NCBI GenBank assembly: GCA_039194665.1
Contig: JBCCVW010000129.1
Location: forward strand, 1 to 13,209
Direction: 5' to 3'
Length of the DNA: 13,209 nucleotides
Origin: JABSQH01 sp039194665
GTDB taxonomy: Bacteria; Actinomycetota; Acidimicrobiia; Acidimicrobiales; Ilumatobacteraceae
Part shown: positions 1 to 6,486 of the stretch, piece by piece
Layout of the letters: every line of letters starts with the position of its first letter
How positions within the stretch are numbered: position 1 is the stretch's first letter
Notes under the pieces: model-generated
The model's database searches: none
Seen by the model: only the letters and a program-made list of their open reading frames with translations
What the model was told of the DNA's origin: nothing
Program-made: the position numbers and the translations under genes

Positions 1-1
1 G

Positions 2-685
2 CACTGCGGCGGTCAGGATCTGCGCTTTCCGCACCACGAGAATGAACGCGCCCAAGCGGCGGTGCTCGGTAAAGAATTCGCCCGCCACTGGATGCACCAC
101 GAGTTCGTCGTCGATGCTGAGGGCGAGAAGATGTCGAAGAGCCTCGGCAACGTGATGAACATGCTCGACGTCCTCGAGCGCTACGACCATCGGGCCTACC
201 GAATGTTGCTGTTGCAGTCGCACTACCGAAGCCCGGTGCGCGTCTCGCCCGAAAACCTCGACGGTGCGGTGAAGGCGCTCGCCGGCCTCGACGCGTTCGC
301 GGCGCGGACGGCCGCGGTGCCGGCGGTTGGGGCCGATGGATCGGTGCTGGCGGAGTTCCGCACGCTGATGGACGACGACCTCGACACACCGCGAGCGACG
401 GCGCTGTTGTTCGACACGGTGCGCGGCGCCAACTCGGCGCTCGATTCGGGCGACGACCAACGCACCGGTGCGCTCGTGGCGGCGGCGAACGAGATGTGCT
501 CGGCCCTCGGGCTAGAGCTCGGCGCTGTGGACGATGTGCCGTCCGACGCAACCGACAAGGCCGCGGCACTCGACGCAGCTCGAGCCGCCAAGGACTACGT
601 CGCCGCCGACGCGCTGCGCGCCGAGCTGCAGGCCGACGGTTGGACCGTGGAGACCGGCCCATCCGGCACCACCATCCGCCGCTGA
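2..685 (+). CDS. cysS: Cysteinyl-tRNA synthetase, C-terminal part (5' end outside window)
   Basis: This enzyme charges tRNA-Cys with cysteine using ATP in the cytoplasm. The window holds the last 227 codons, open from base 2. Visible first is the FPHHENE segment (about residues 9-15 of the fragment), whose His and Glu are zinc ligands in CysRS. The KMSKS class I signature follows at bases 128-142, in the context EKMSKSLGN, then the anticodon-binding helical region containing HYRSP. The C-terminal DALR-like tail ends in a GTTIRR motif typical of CysRS. The paralogue MshC (mycothiol ligase) shares the zinc and KMSKS motifs, but this C-terminal tail argues for CysS. The stop is TGA at 683-685, and the tandem repeat array begins 7 bases later. 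The 5' end, start and promoter cannot be seen. Confidence 0.93.
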   Translation, partial: HCGGQDLRFPHHENERAQAAVLGKEFARHWMHHEFVVDAEGEKMSKSLGNVMNMLDVLERYDHRAYRMLLLQSHYRSPVRVSPENLDGAVKALAGLDAFAARTAAVPAVGADGSVLAEFRTLMDDDLDTPRATALLFDTVRGANSALDSGDDQRTGALVAAANEMCSALGLELGAVDDVPSDATDKAAALDAARAAKDYVAADALRAELQADGWTVETGPSGTTIRR

Positions 686-692
686 CCGCTCA

Positions 693-893
693 CCGAATCT
701 CTGGCAATTCAGCGCGCCAGGCGCGGGATTTCGGCAGGAGAACCGTGAGCCGGTGACGCTGTCCGCCGAATTTCTGGTGAATCGGCGCGCCAGGCGCGGG
801 ATTTCGGCAGGAGAACCGTGAGCCGGTAACGCTGTCCACCGAATTCCTGGTGAATCGGCGCGCCAGGCGCGGGATTTCGGCAGGAGAACCGTG
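693..893. repeat. Three tandem 73-bp palindromic repeats
   Basis: Copies begin at 693, 766 and 839, a period of exactly 73 bp; the third breaks off near 893. Each copy has a roughly 42-bp imperfect palindrome with CCGAA at its left edge and TTCGG at its right edge (766-770 and 803-807 in copy 2). Its core is CGCGC-CAG-GCGCG (713-725, 786-798, 859-871). A conserved 31-bp linker containing GGAGAACCGTGAGCCGGT follows. Copies 2 and 3 differ by one base over their shared length, while copy 1 differs mainly in its left arm. Because 73 is not a multiple of 3, reading frames through the array are not conserved, so it is non-coding. It fills the gap between cysS and the acyl-CoA dehydrogenase and may act as a terminator, a REP-like element or a protein-binding array. 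Confidence 0.9.
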
Positions 894-903
894 GGGACGC
901 GAC

Positions 904-933
904 TCGACAACACGGGTTACCCGGCGGTAACTT
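904..933 (+). promoter_or_regulatory. Predicted promoter of the acyl-CoA dehydrogenase gene
   Basis: TCGACA (904-909, one mismatch to TTGACA) is followed by 18 bases and TAACTT (928-933), which fits the actinobacterial TANNNT -10. The ATG lies 7 bases after the -10 and there is no Shine-Dalgarno, so the transcript would be leaderless. This is inferred from pattern only. Confidence 0.45.
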
Positions 934-940
934 AGTCGGC

Positions 941-2152
941 ATGTCCGAGTTCTCCCTCCAACTCAGTGAAGACCAGCTGCAGATCCAGAAGTGGATCCAC
1001 GACTTCGCGGAAGGCACGATCCGCCCCGCCGCTCACGAATGGGACGAACGCGAAGAGTTCCCATGGCCCATCGTGGAAGAGGCGGCCGAGATCGGCTTGT
1101 ACGGCACCGACTTCTTGCTCAACGCAATGGGTGACCCCACGGGCATCACGCTGCCGATGGCGGTCGAGGAAATCTTCTGGGGCGACGCCGGCATCGGGAT
1201 GGCGATCATGGGCTCGGCCCTCGCTGCTGCGGGTATCGCCGGCAACGGCACGCCCGAGCAGCTGATGGAGTGGGTGCCGCAGTGCTACGGCACCGCTGGC
1301 GACGTCAAGCTCGGCGCCTTCTGCGTGAGTGAGCCCGATGCTGGGTCCGACGTGTCGAGCCTGCGTACCCGTGCGGTGTACGACGAGGCCAAGGATCAGT
1401 GGACGCTCAACGGCACCAAGGCGTGGATCACCAACGGTGGAATCGCCGACGTGCACGTCGTGGTGGCCACGGTCGACCCTGAGCTCGGCTCGAAGGGTCA
1501 GGCAAGCTTCATCGTGCCGCCGAACACGAAGGGTCTGTCGCAGGGGCAGAAGTATCTGAAGCACGGCATCCGCGCCAGCCACACCTCTGAGGTTGTCCTC
1601 GATGACGTGGTCGTGCCTGGCTCGTGCCTGCTCGGCGGCAAGGAGAAGCTCGAGGCGAAGCTTGCCAAAGCGCGCAACAAGGAGCGCTCGGGCAAGCAGC
1701 CGGCGATGGCCACGTTCGAGGCCACCCGCCCGGCGGTCGGAGCCCAGGCGCTGGGCGTCGCGCGTGCCGCCTACGAGTACTCACTCGAGTACGCCAAGGA
1801 GCGCCACGCCTTCGGCAAGCCGATCATCATGAACCAGGCGATCGCCTTCAAACTGGCCAACATGATCACCGAGATCGACGCCAGTCGTCTCCTGATCTGG
1901 CGCGCCGCGTGGCTGGCCAAGAACGGCCAGTTCGTCAATGGCGAGGGCTCGATGTCGAAGTGGAAGGCGTCGGAGGTTGCCGTGCGCGTGACCGAGGAAG
2001 CGATCCAGATCCTCGGCGGCTACGGCTACACCCGCGAGTACCCGGTCGAGCGCTGGCATCGTGACGCGAAGATCCACACGATCTTCGAAGGCACCAGTGA
2101 GATCCAGCAGCTGGTGATCAGCCGGGCTATCTCCGGCCTGCGTATCGAGTGA
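941..2152 (+). CDS. Acyl-CoA dehydrogenase
   Basis: This is a 403-residue FAD flavoenzyme that would introduce a trans-2,3 double bond into an acyl-CoA (fatty acid or branched-chain amino acid breakdown) and pass electrons to electron-transfer flavoprotein. The helical N-terminal domain comes first. The middle domain holds the first family signature, AFCVSEPDAGSDV, near residue 126-138, and a KAWITNG strand. The C-terminal domain holds the second signature, QILGGYGYTREYPVERWHRD. E383 in IFEGTSEIQ aligns with the catalytic base of medium- and short-chain enzymes. A charged Lys/Arg-rich stretch after GSCLLGG (about residues 227-250) looks longer than usual for the family, so total length is slightly above the typical 380. 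The start is ATG without a Shine-Dalgarno but with a -10 box 7 bases upstream. Substrate chain length cannot be read from sequence. Confidence 0.95.
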   Translation: MSEFSLQLSEDQLQIQKWIHDFAEGTIRPAAHEWDEREEFPWPIVEEAAEIGLYGTDFLLNAMGDPTGITLPMAVEEIFWGDAGIGMAIMGSALAAAGIAGNGTPEQLMEWVPQCYGTAGDVKLGAFCVSEPDAGSDVSSLRTRAVYDEAKDQWTLNGTKAWITNGGIADVHVVVATVDPELGSKGQASFIVPPNTKGLSQGQKYLKHGIRASHTSEVVLDDVVVPGSCLLGGKEKLEAKLAKARNKERSGKQPAMATFEATRPAVGAQALGVARAAYEYSLEYAKERHAFGKPIIMNQAIAFKLANMITEIDASRLLIWRAAWLAKNGQFVNGEGSMSKWKASEVAVRVTEEAIQILGGYGYTREYPVERWHRDAKIHTIFEGTSEIQQLVISRAISGLRIE

Positions 2153-2183
2153 TCGTTCCGGCCCCGCAGTGGTGGAGAGGTTG

Positions 2184-2222
2184 GCCTCGTCGAGGCTGAG
2201 GTCTGTGCCGGGCAGCCCGGCA
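2184..2222. terminator. Two adjacent hairpins between convergent genes
   Basis: GCCTC-GTC-GAGGC lies at 2184-2196 and a 7-bp stem TGCCGGG-CAG-CCCGGCA at 2206-2222. Both sit in the 74-base gap between the acyl-CoA dehydrogenase stop (2152) and the stop of the convergent gene (2227). There is no T-tract on either side, so they would be non-canonical bidirectional terminators. Confidence 0.45.
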
Positions 2223-2226
2223 GGCC

Positions 2227-2847
2227 CTATGTGCTTCGGCCTGAGCGCTTGAGCATCTGGCGCCACGGTGACACCCGTGCAGCAACCGGCACGATCAACC
2301 GGGTCAGCCGTCCGCGAGCCCCTCCTTCCGCCGACGCCATCGCGAGGCCCGTCACACGGAACAGGGCCTGCGGATCAGTTGGTGAATGCGGTCGGGCGTC
2401 GGTCGAGGTGAGATCCCATGCGTGCAGGTGCCATTCGGCAGCAGCGACGCCGACGTGCTCTCCGACGGTCGCGCTGCCGAGTGGGAATCCGAACGGCACG
2501 CCCCAATGTTGTTGTGCCCGATCGAGATACGAGCGGGCCCCGTTCTCGAATTCAACGAGCGCCGCTGGCCCACTGAGGTTGCGCCGTTCGTCGACGCCAG
2601 CTTGGTTGCGCCGCTCGAACTCGTCTGGATGAAATGGTGGCGACGAGTCGCCGGCCAGGGCACGCTCGAGCCACGAGTGGTACCAGGAGATCACCGCGCA
2701 GACGTGGCGAATCGTGTCGGCGCGATCCCAGTCACCGCACGCCGGTCGAGCCCAGTCTGCTGCGTCCCACGTGGCTGCCGACTCCACGATCGCCGTCACA
2801 CCGGACTCGTAGAGGCCGACCACCTCCTCACGCGACGAGCGACCCAT
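2227..2847 (-). CDS. Mycothiol-dependent maleylpyruvate isomerase-like / DinB-fold protein
   Basis: This is a 206-residue protein (215 if the upstream GTG at 2874 is used) of the MDMPI/DinB four-helix superfamily. Counting from the GTG at 2874, H57 in DTIRHV plus E147 and H151 in the AEWHLHAWD motif match the His / Glu-x3-His metal site of the corynebacterial mycothiol-dependent maleylpyruvate isomerase. The HxHAWDL segment is characteristic. Many actinobacterial members have no proven substrate, and general roles in mycothiol-linked detoxification are only inferred. The ATG at 2847 gives a usual family N-terminus. The GTG at 2874 overlaps the stop of the upstream remnant as GTGA, which could reflect old translational coupling, so the start is not settled. 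The gene ends in TAG opposite the acyl-CoA dehydrogenase, across two hairpins. Confidence 0.8.
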   Translation of the reverse strand: MGRSSREEVVGLYESGVTAIVESAATWDAADWARPACGDWDRADTIRHVCAVISWYHSWLERALAGDSSPPFHPDEFERRNQAGVDERRNLSGPAALVEFENGARSYLDRAQQHWGVPFGFPLGSATVGEHVGVAAAEWHLHAWDLTSTDARPHSPTDPQALFRVTGLAMASAEGGARGRLTRLIVPVAARVSPWRQMLKRSGRST

Positions 2848-2870
2848 CGTGTCATCGTCGCACGCCGGTA

Positions 2871-3126
2871 TCACTCGCTTTCGATCGCACCGTCGCTCAG
2901 TGGCGCGAAGCCATCACACCCCTCGATGCAGTTGATCGTGACCGTTCCCGGCACCGTTTCGGTCTCCAGGTCGTCCCCGCCAGAGAACAGGCCAGAACCG
3001 GTGATTGAGGAACCCGACAACGTCAGCTCGACGCTTCACCTGCAGGCCGACACCGCGCTTGCCCTCGCTCGCGGAGCCGTAGGCATTCAACAACGTCGTC
3101 CGCCAGCTGCTGGGGTGAGCGCCCAC
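2871..3126 (-). pseudogene. Degraded 3' remnant of a possible secreted protein or lipoprotein gene
   Basis: Minus-strand bases 3035-2871 encode 54 residues with no start codon at the head, closed by a TGA at 2871-2873. The peptide contains VELTLSGSSITGSG and GTVTINC. This Ser/Gly/Thr beta-strand style, ending near a Cys, is often seen at the C-terminus of actinobacterial lipoproteins. The frame is closed upstream by TGA at 3036-3038, but a neighbouring frame (about 3126-3034) continues with SASEGKRGVGLQVK, and one inserted base near 3033 would join the two. This suggests a frameshifted, 5'-truncated gene. The rest of the stretch up to the sulfotransferase (3127-3187) shows nothing else. The family is not identified and the whole thing may be chance open frame. 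Confidence 0.3.
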
Positions 3127-3187
3127 CGGGGCCCGCTCGTGCGCGACGTCCCGCTACTTCCGCGCACCGACATGTCAGGATCGTCGA

Positions 3188-4033
3188 GTGGATCTCGTGC
3201 CCGTGATCGGTGTGCGTCTTGCGGAAGGCAGATCTGGCAGCACCTTGCTGATGCAGCTGCTCGGCACCGATCCGACGGTGGTGTTCGATCGCAAGTACCC
3301 CGCCGAGTATCGGTACCTCTCGTACCTGGCGCGGACCGCCGAGGCGATCGTTGAGCCATACGATCCCGCTGCGCACCCCGGCGTGACTGACTTCTTCTTC
3401 GAACCGGGGGACCATCGGAGCCCGATCCCGTTCGACTCCGACATCGTCGACCGGGTACGTCTCCAGCCGTCGCTGCTGGCAGGGCTGTGGGGTGGTTGGA
3501 GCATCGAAGCGAGGCGTTCGCACCCGGGCATCGCCTACTACGCAGAAAAGCTGGCAGTCGGCATCGAGCCGCTCGTTGACGCGCGAATCCCGCTGCGGGT
3601 GATCGACCTGATCCGCGACCCCCGCGATGTGCTCGCCTCGATCAAGTCGTTCACCGCTGGCGGAGTCGACGGATTCGGACGTCGGCCCAACATGAGCGAC
3701 CACCAGTACGCCACGGTCTTCGCCAATCGATTCGCCACGGCACTCGGCGCAATGTCGTCAACTCCTGTGGGTGTCGACCGAGTGGTCGTTCGGTACGAAG
3801 ACCTGGTCTCCGACCCGGAAGATCAGGTGCAACGGCTGGCGGACTGGCTTGGACTCGACCTCGGCGTCGAACGCGTGACATCGGACCGCGGACTCTTCGA
3901 ACGTCATGGCACCAGCGCGTCGCCTGCCGCGTCGATCGGGCGCTGGACGCAGCACCTCGACGACACCGAGACCGAGGCGGTGACGGCGCTACTCGCTGAC
4001 GCAGTGGCGCCGTACGGCTATCAGCTCCGTTGA
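3188..4033 (+). CDS. Sulfotransferase family protein
   Basis: The 281-residue protein would transfer a sulfuryl group from PAPS to an unknown acceptor in the cytoplasm. The 5'-phosphosulfate loop is at residues 12-20 (AEGRSGSTL), a P-loop-like GRSGST motif near the N-terminus. The 3'-phosphate-binding motif is LIRDPRDVLASIKSF (about 141-155), with R143 and S151 as the expected ligands. A RYEDLVSDP motif follows near residue 205, then LADWLGLD, both usual in bacterial sulfotransferases. Length is normal. The GTG start is supported by AGGA at 3177-3180, 7 bases upstream. The PP2C-like gene begins 6 bases after the stop, so the two are probably co-transcribed. Nearby genes do not reveal the acceptor. 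Confidence 0.85.
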   Translation: MDLVPVIGVRLAEGRSGSTLLMQLLGTDPTVVFDRKYPAEYRYLSYLARTAEAIVEPYDPAAHPGVTDFFFEPGDHRSPIPFDSDIVDRVRLQPSLLAGLWGGWSIEARRSHPGIAYYAEKLAVGIEPLVDARIPLRVIDLIRDPRDVLASIKSFTAGGVDGFGRRPNMSDHQYATVFANRFATALGAMSSTPVGVDRVVVRYEDLVSDPEDQVQRLADWLGLDLGVERVTSDRGLFERHGTSASPAASIGRWTQHLDDTETEAVTALLADAVAPYGYQLR

Positions 4034-4039
4034 ATCGCT

Positions 4040-4891
4040 GTGGGCTTCGAGATCATCGAACAGTTCGTCGAGGGCAAACGCGACGACCGGCCGTGCGAGG
4101 ATCTCATCGTCGCGACGAACGACTTCGTTGCGGTGATCGACGGCGCGAGCGACGAGACCGGCGTCGAGTTCGCCGGCAAGGCGGGAGGCAGATTCGCTGC
4201 TGAGGCTGTCGCCGACGCAGTCACTCGGCTTCCACGCCACACCGATGCTCGAGGCTTCGCCGATGAACTCACGACGGCGCTTCGGTCGAACGTGCTCGAC
4301 GTCGCTGGCACTATGGACGCACGTGTTCGCTGGCCAGCGGCCTCCGTCATCTGCTGTTCCGGGTCGCGGCGTGAGGTGTGGCGAGTCGGCGACTGCAACC
4401 TGTTGATCGACGGTCACTCGTTTCCCGGCCACAAGCGAGTCGATGATGCTGCGTACGGGTTTCGAGCGGCAGTGAACGCAGCCGCCCTTGCCAAGGGCGC
4501 TTCGCCGGCGGAGATCGTCGAGCACGACCCAGGTGCACGCGCCGCGCGACCGTTGTTCGACGCGCAACAGCACCTGGCAAACGTGGTCGGACCATGGGGA
4601 TACGGGTGCATCAACGGCCGTCCAGTGCCCGACGAATACGTCGAGGTGTACCCGGTGCCGGTGGGATCCACAGTGATCATGACTACCGACGGATTCCCGA
4701 CTGTTCATCGAACCCTTGCCGAGTCCGAGGACGAGCTCGCCGGTCTCGTCGAACGCGACCCGCCAGCGATCGCTGAGATGTGGTCGATGGGCAAGCCGGC
4801 CAAGCCCGGAGCAAACGCACCGGACGACCGCGCATACATCCGATTCACCCTCGACGAGCGAGCGGTGACGCGAGCCGACGAGATTCGCTAG
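4040..4891 (+). CDS. PP2C-type (PPM) protein phosphatase-like protein
   Basis: This 283-residue protein resembles the metal-dependent Ser/Thr phosphatase fold. The acidic metal-site pattern is visible: E20-D21 (PCEDLIV), D34-G35 (AVIDGAS), D118 in WRVGDCN, D217-G218 in IMTTDGF, and D262-D263 in PDDRAYIRF near the end. No membrane segment, signal peptide or sensor domain is seen, so it is a cytoplasmic single-domain protein. The GTG start has no Shine-Dalgarno and lies 6 bases after the sulfotransferase stop, which suggests translational coupling. The TAG stop overlaps the stop of the opposite kinase-like gene within the sequence CTAG. The substrate is unknown; it could act on a protein or a small phosphorylated molecule. 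Confidence 0.8.
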   Translation: MGFEIIEQFVEGKRDDRPCEDLIVATNDFVAVIDGASDETGVEFAGKAGGRFAAEAVADAVTRLPRHTDARGFADELTTALRSNVLDVAGTMDARVRWPAASVICCSGSRREVWRVGDCNLLIDGHSFPGHKRVDDAAYGFRAAVNAAALAKGASPAEIVEHDPGARAARPLFDAQQHLANVVGPWGYGCINGRPVPDEYVEVYPVPVGSTVIMTTDGFPTVHRTLAESEDELAGLVERDPPAIAEMWSMGKPAKPGANAPDDRAYIRFTLDERAVTRADEIR

Positions 4892-5661
4892 GTCGGCAGC
4901 AGGCTCAGCCACCTGGCTCGGTTCGCCGCAACATGAGCGGCCCCTGATTCCCACCGGTCGGCGTGCCCGTCGTTCACCAACGCAACGACACGTTCCTCGC
5001 CGGCCTGAGCGCGACGGCGCAGTGATGCGGCATGATCGCCGGTGCGTTCCACGACGACGTTGAGCAGATCGCCGATCCCGTCGCGTTCGACCTCGGCCCC
5101 GTCGCAGAACGCCGCGATGTGACGAGCGATCGTTGCGGCATCCAGTGCAGCGTCCGGCCACAGACCGACGAAGCTGTGGAGTGCCCACGCAACGTCCCAC
5201 CGGCGACGGCCCGGTGCGGCGAGATCCCAGTCGATGAACACCCAGCCGTCTGGCCCGGCGACGAGATTCCACGGCGCCAGGTCGTTGTGGGCAATCACCT
5301 CGGTCGAGCCGGTGGGGTCGCGGCCTTCTTCGCGCCACACAGCATCGGTGGGCGCAGCGAACCCCGCTTGGGCGCGGTGGAAGTCGGCAACGAGGCGCCC
5401 GGCGCGACGCAGTCCATGCTCCTGAGCGATCAGGTGAAGAGCGTCAGGATGAATACAACGGCCCGGGACAAACGAGAGGATCTCCCGGCCGTCATCGTCG
5501 AGACCGAGCGGTCGCGGCGCCGGATATGAGCGTTGTTGTAGGTGTGCGAGCAGGAGGTGCACCGACGCTGTCCACCGTCCCGCTGGTCGGCGCACGGTGT
5601 CGCCAACGCGACGCACGTCGTGGTTCGAGTTTCCGCCCGTGAGCTGCTCCTCGCCGGCCAC
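4888..5661 (-). CDS. Aminoglycoside phosphotransferase (APH)-family kinase-like protein
   Basis: The chosen reading gives 257 residues of the APH/choline kinase fold. The N-terminal lobe has TGGNSNHDVRRVGDTVRRP and, later, REILSFVPG. The catalytic loop is AHNDLAPWNLV, with H125, D127 and N132. The metal-binding segment is FIDWDLA, with D144 and D146, followed by WDVAWAL. These are the normal catalytic residues, so it should be an active small-molecule kinase, but members of this family have many substrates and antibiotic resistance should not be assumed. The frame is open upstream to 5889. The GTG at 5661 is preferred because GAGGA lies 7 bases upstream and it gives the usual short N-terminus before TGGN. 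It converges on the PP2C gene with overlapping stops and diverges from the membrane protein gene (76-base gap, no clear promoter seen). Confidence 0.82.
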   Translation of the reverse strand: MAGEEQLTGGNSNHDVRRVGDTVRRPAGRWTASVHLLLAHLQQRSYPAPRPLGLDDDGREILSFVPGRCIHPDALHLIAQEHGLRRAGRLVADFHRAQAGFAAPTDAVWREEGRDPTGSTEVIAHNDLAPWNLVAGPDGWVFIDWDLAAPGRRRWDVAWALHSFVGLWPDAALDAATIARHIAAFCDGAEVERDGIGDLLNVVVERTGDHAASLRRRAQAGEERVVALVNDGHADRWESGAAHVAANRARWLSLLPT

Positions 5662-5737
5662 CGCTTCATCCTCGCGAACCAACTCGTCGACAACACGGCT
5701 CGCCCGGATCCGCTGGTCCGAAGTGGCATCATTGGCG

Positions 5738-6226
5738 ATGGCCAGTCTTTGGAAGCGCATCCCGGTCTGGGCGGACTGGTTGGTTGCAGCGGTCGCGGCA
5801 GTCGTTGTGTTCAACCTCAATGTCACGGACGCCGGCGATCCGTTGAGCGGACTCGGCCTCTCCGCCGGGGACACCTCGCCGGGTATCACCGAGAGCGCTC
5901 GGTCGAGCTTCTACGGCGTCCTCGTCGTCGGTGGGTTGTTGGTCGCGGCGACCGGGCTGATCATCTCCACGAGAGATCGCTGGTGGCGAGCCGTGGGAGG
6001 ACTCCTGACGAGAACCTTCTCGGGAGTAGCGGTAGCCGGAATTCTTGGACTGCTTCTCGACTACCGCGATGGACCGGTACGCACCGTGCACCTGTTCGCG
6101 TACCTCATGCTGGCGCTGGGCATCATGCGACTTGCCCGAGTTGCGGCGCTCGCCAGTGTCGATCCGGCGCAGCCCGTTGACGGTGATCGCGCCGACGCAT
6201 CGCAGTCCTCAGAGACTCGCCGCTGA
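5738..6226 (+). CDS. Four-helix integral membrane protein of unknown function
   Basis: This 162-residue protein has four hydrophobic stretches at about residues 10-29, 58-77, 85-108 and 115-137. The loop after helix 1 (30-57) is Asp/Gly/Ser-rich, and the polar C-terminal tail is Asp/Ser/Arg-rich. Short N-terminal basic residues (KR) suggest an inside N-terminus. No catalytic motif is recognised. The frame is open upstream to 5597, but that part is Ser/Arg/Thr-rich without hydrophobic character and overlaps the divergent kinase start region, so the ATG at 5738 is taken. No convincing Shine-Dalgarno is seen, which leaves the start moderately uncertain. Confidence 0.7.
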   Translation: MASLWKRIPVWADWLVAAVAAVVVFNLNVTDAGDPLSGLGLSAGDTSPGITESARSSFYGVLVVGGLLVAATGLIISTRDRWWRAVGGLLTRTFSGVAVAGILGLLLDYRDGPVRTVHLFAYLMLALGIMRLARVAALASVDPAQPVDGDRADASQSSETRR

Positions 6227-6260
6227 CCTGCGGCGTTCGACGTCGCCCGTCATCCGCAGG
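6227..6260. terminator. Stem-loop directly after the membrane protein stop
   Basis: CCTGCGG (6227-6233) and CCGCAGG (6254-6260) form a perfect 7-bp inverted repeat around a 20-base loop. It begins at the base after the TGA and lies between converging genes. There is no T-tract, so its terminator function is tentative. Confidence 0.35.
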
Positions 6261-6268
6261 TGCACGCC

Positions 6269-6421
6269 TCACACAGGTAGTCGGTTGCGGAGACGGCGGA
6301 ACGATCGAACGAGGAAGTTCAGCGCCGCAACGAAGAGATACTCGTCGCCACCGGCGGCCGGGTTCGCGTCGGTGTTCCATCGTTTCTTGCCCTCGCTCGC
6401 ATTTGACGGGGCGTCGTTCAC
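6269..6421 (-). CDS. Possible 50-residue small basic protein
   Basis: The GTG at 6421 opens a 50-codon frame ending in TGA. The N-terminal half is polar (NDAPSNASEGKKRWNTDANP) and the C-terminal half is one amphipathic, basic helix-like segment (EYLFVAALNFLVRSFRRLRN, residues 27-46). From this GTG onward codons mostly end in G or C, like neighbouring genes. The open stretch further upstream (to 6487) uses rare-looking codons such as ACA, ATA and AGG, and is probably non-coding. TAGTCT sits 8 bases before the GTG and could be the -10 of a leaderless transcript; no -35 is clear. The helix might bind membrane or nucleic acid. I do not recognise the family, and it could be a chance frame. Confidence 0.35.
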   Translation of the reverse strand: MNDAPSNASEGKKRWNTDANPAAGGDEYLFVAALNFLVRSFRRLRNRLPV

Positions 6422-6486
6422 TGGCAAGCAGACTATGGCTGTTCGCCTGGCCGAGCACGAAGGGCGTGCGGCGTGGGTCACCGCCA

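Noticed and set aside
693..893. CRISPR array
   Set aside because: The whole 73-bp unit including the part between palindromes is conserved, so there are no unique spacers, and no cas genes are present.
2386..3354. 322-codon + strand open frame
   Set aside because: It is antisense to the DinB-fold gene and overlaps the sulfotransferase start; no recognisable domain.
3989..5338. 449-codon - strand open frame
   Set aside because: It overlaps the PP2C gene and the kinase in another frame, is extremely Arg-rich and shows no domain.
4888..5661. Antibiotic resistance gene
   Set aside because: The APH fold covers kinases for many metabolites; there is no resemblance specific enough, and no mobile element context, to claim aminoglycoside resistance.
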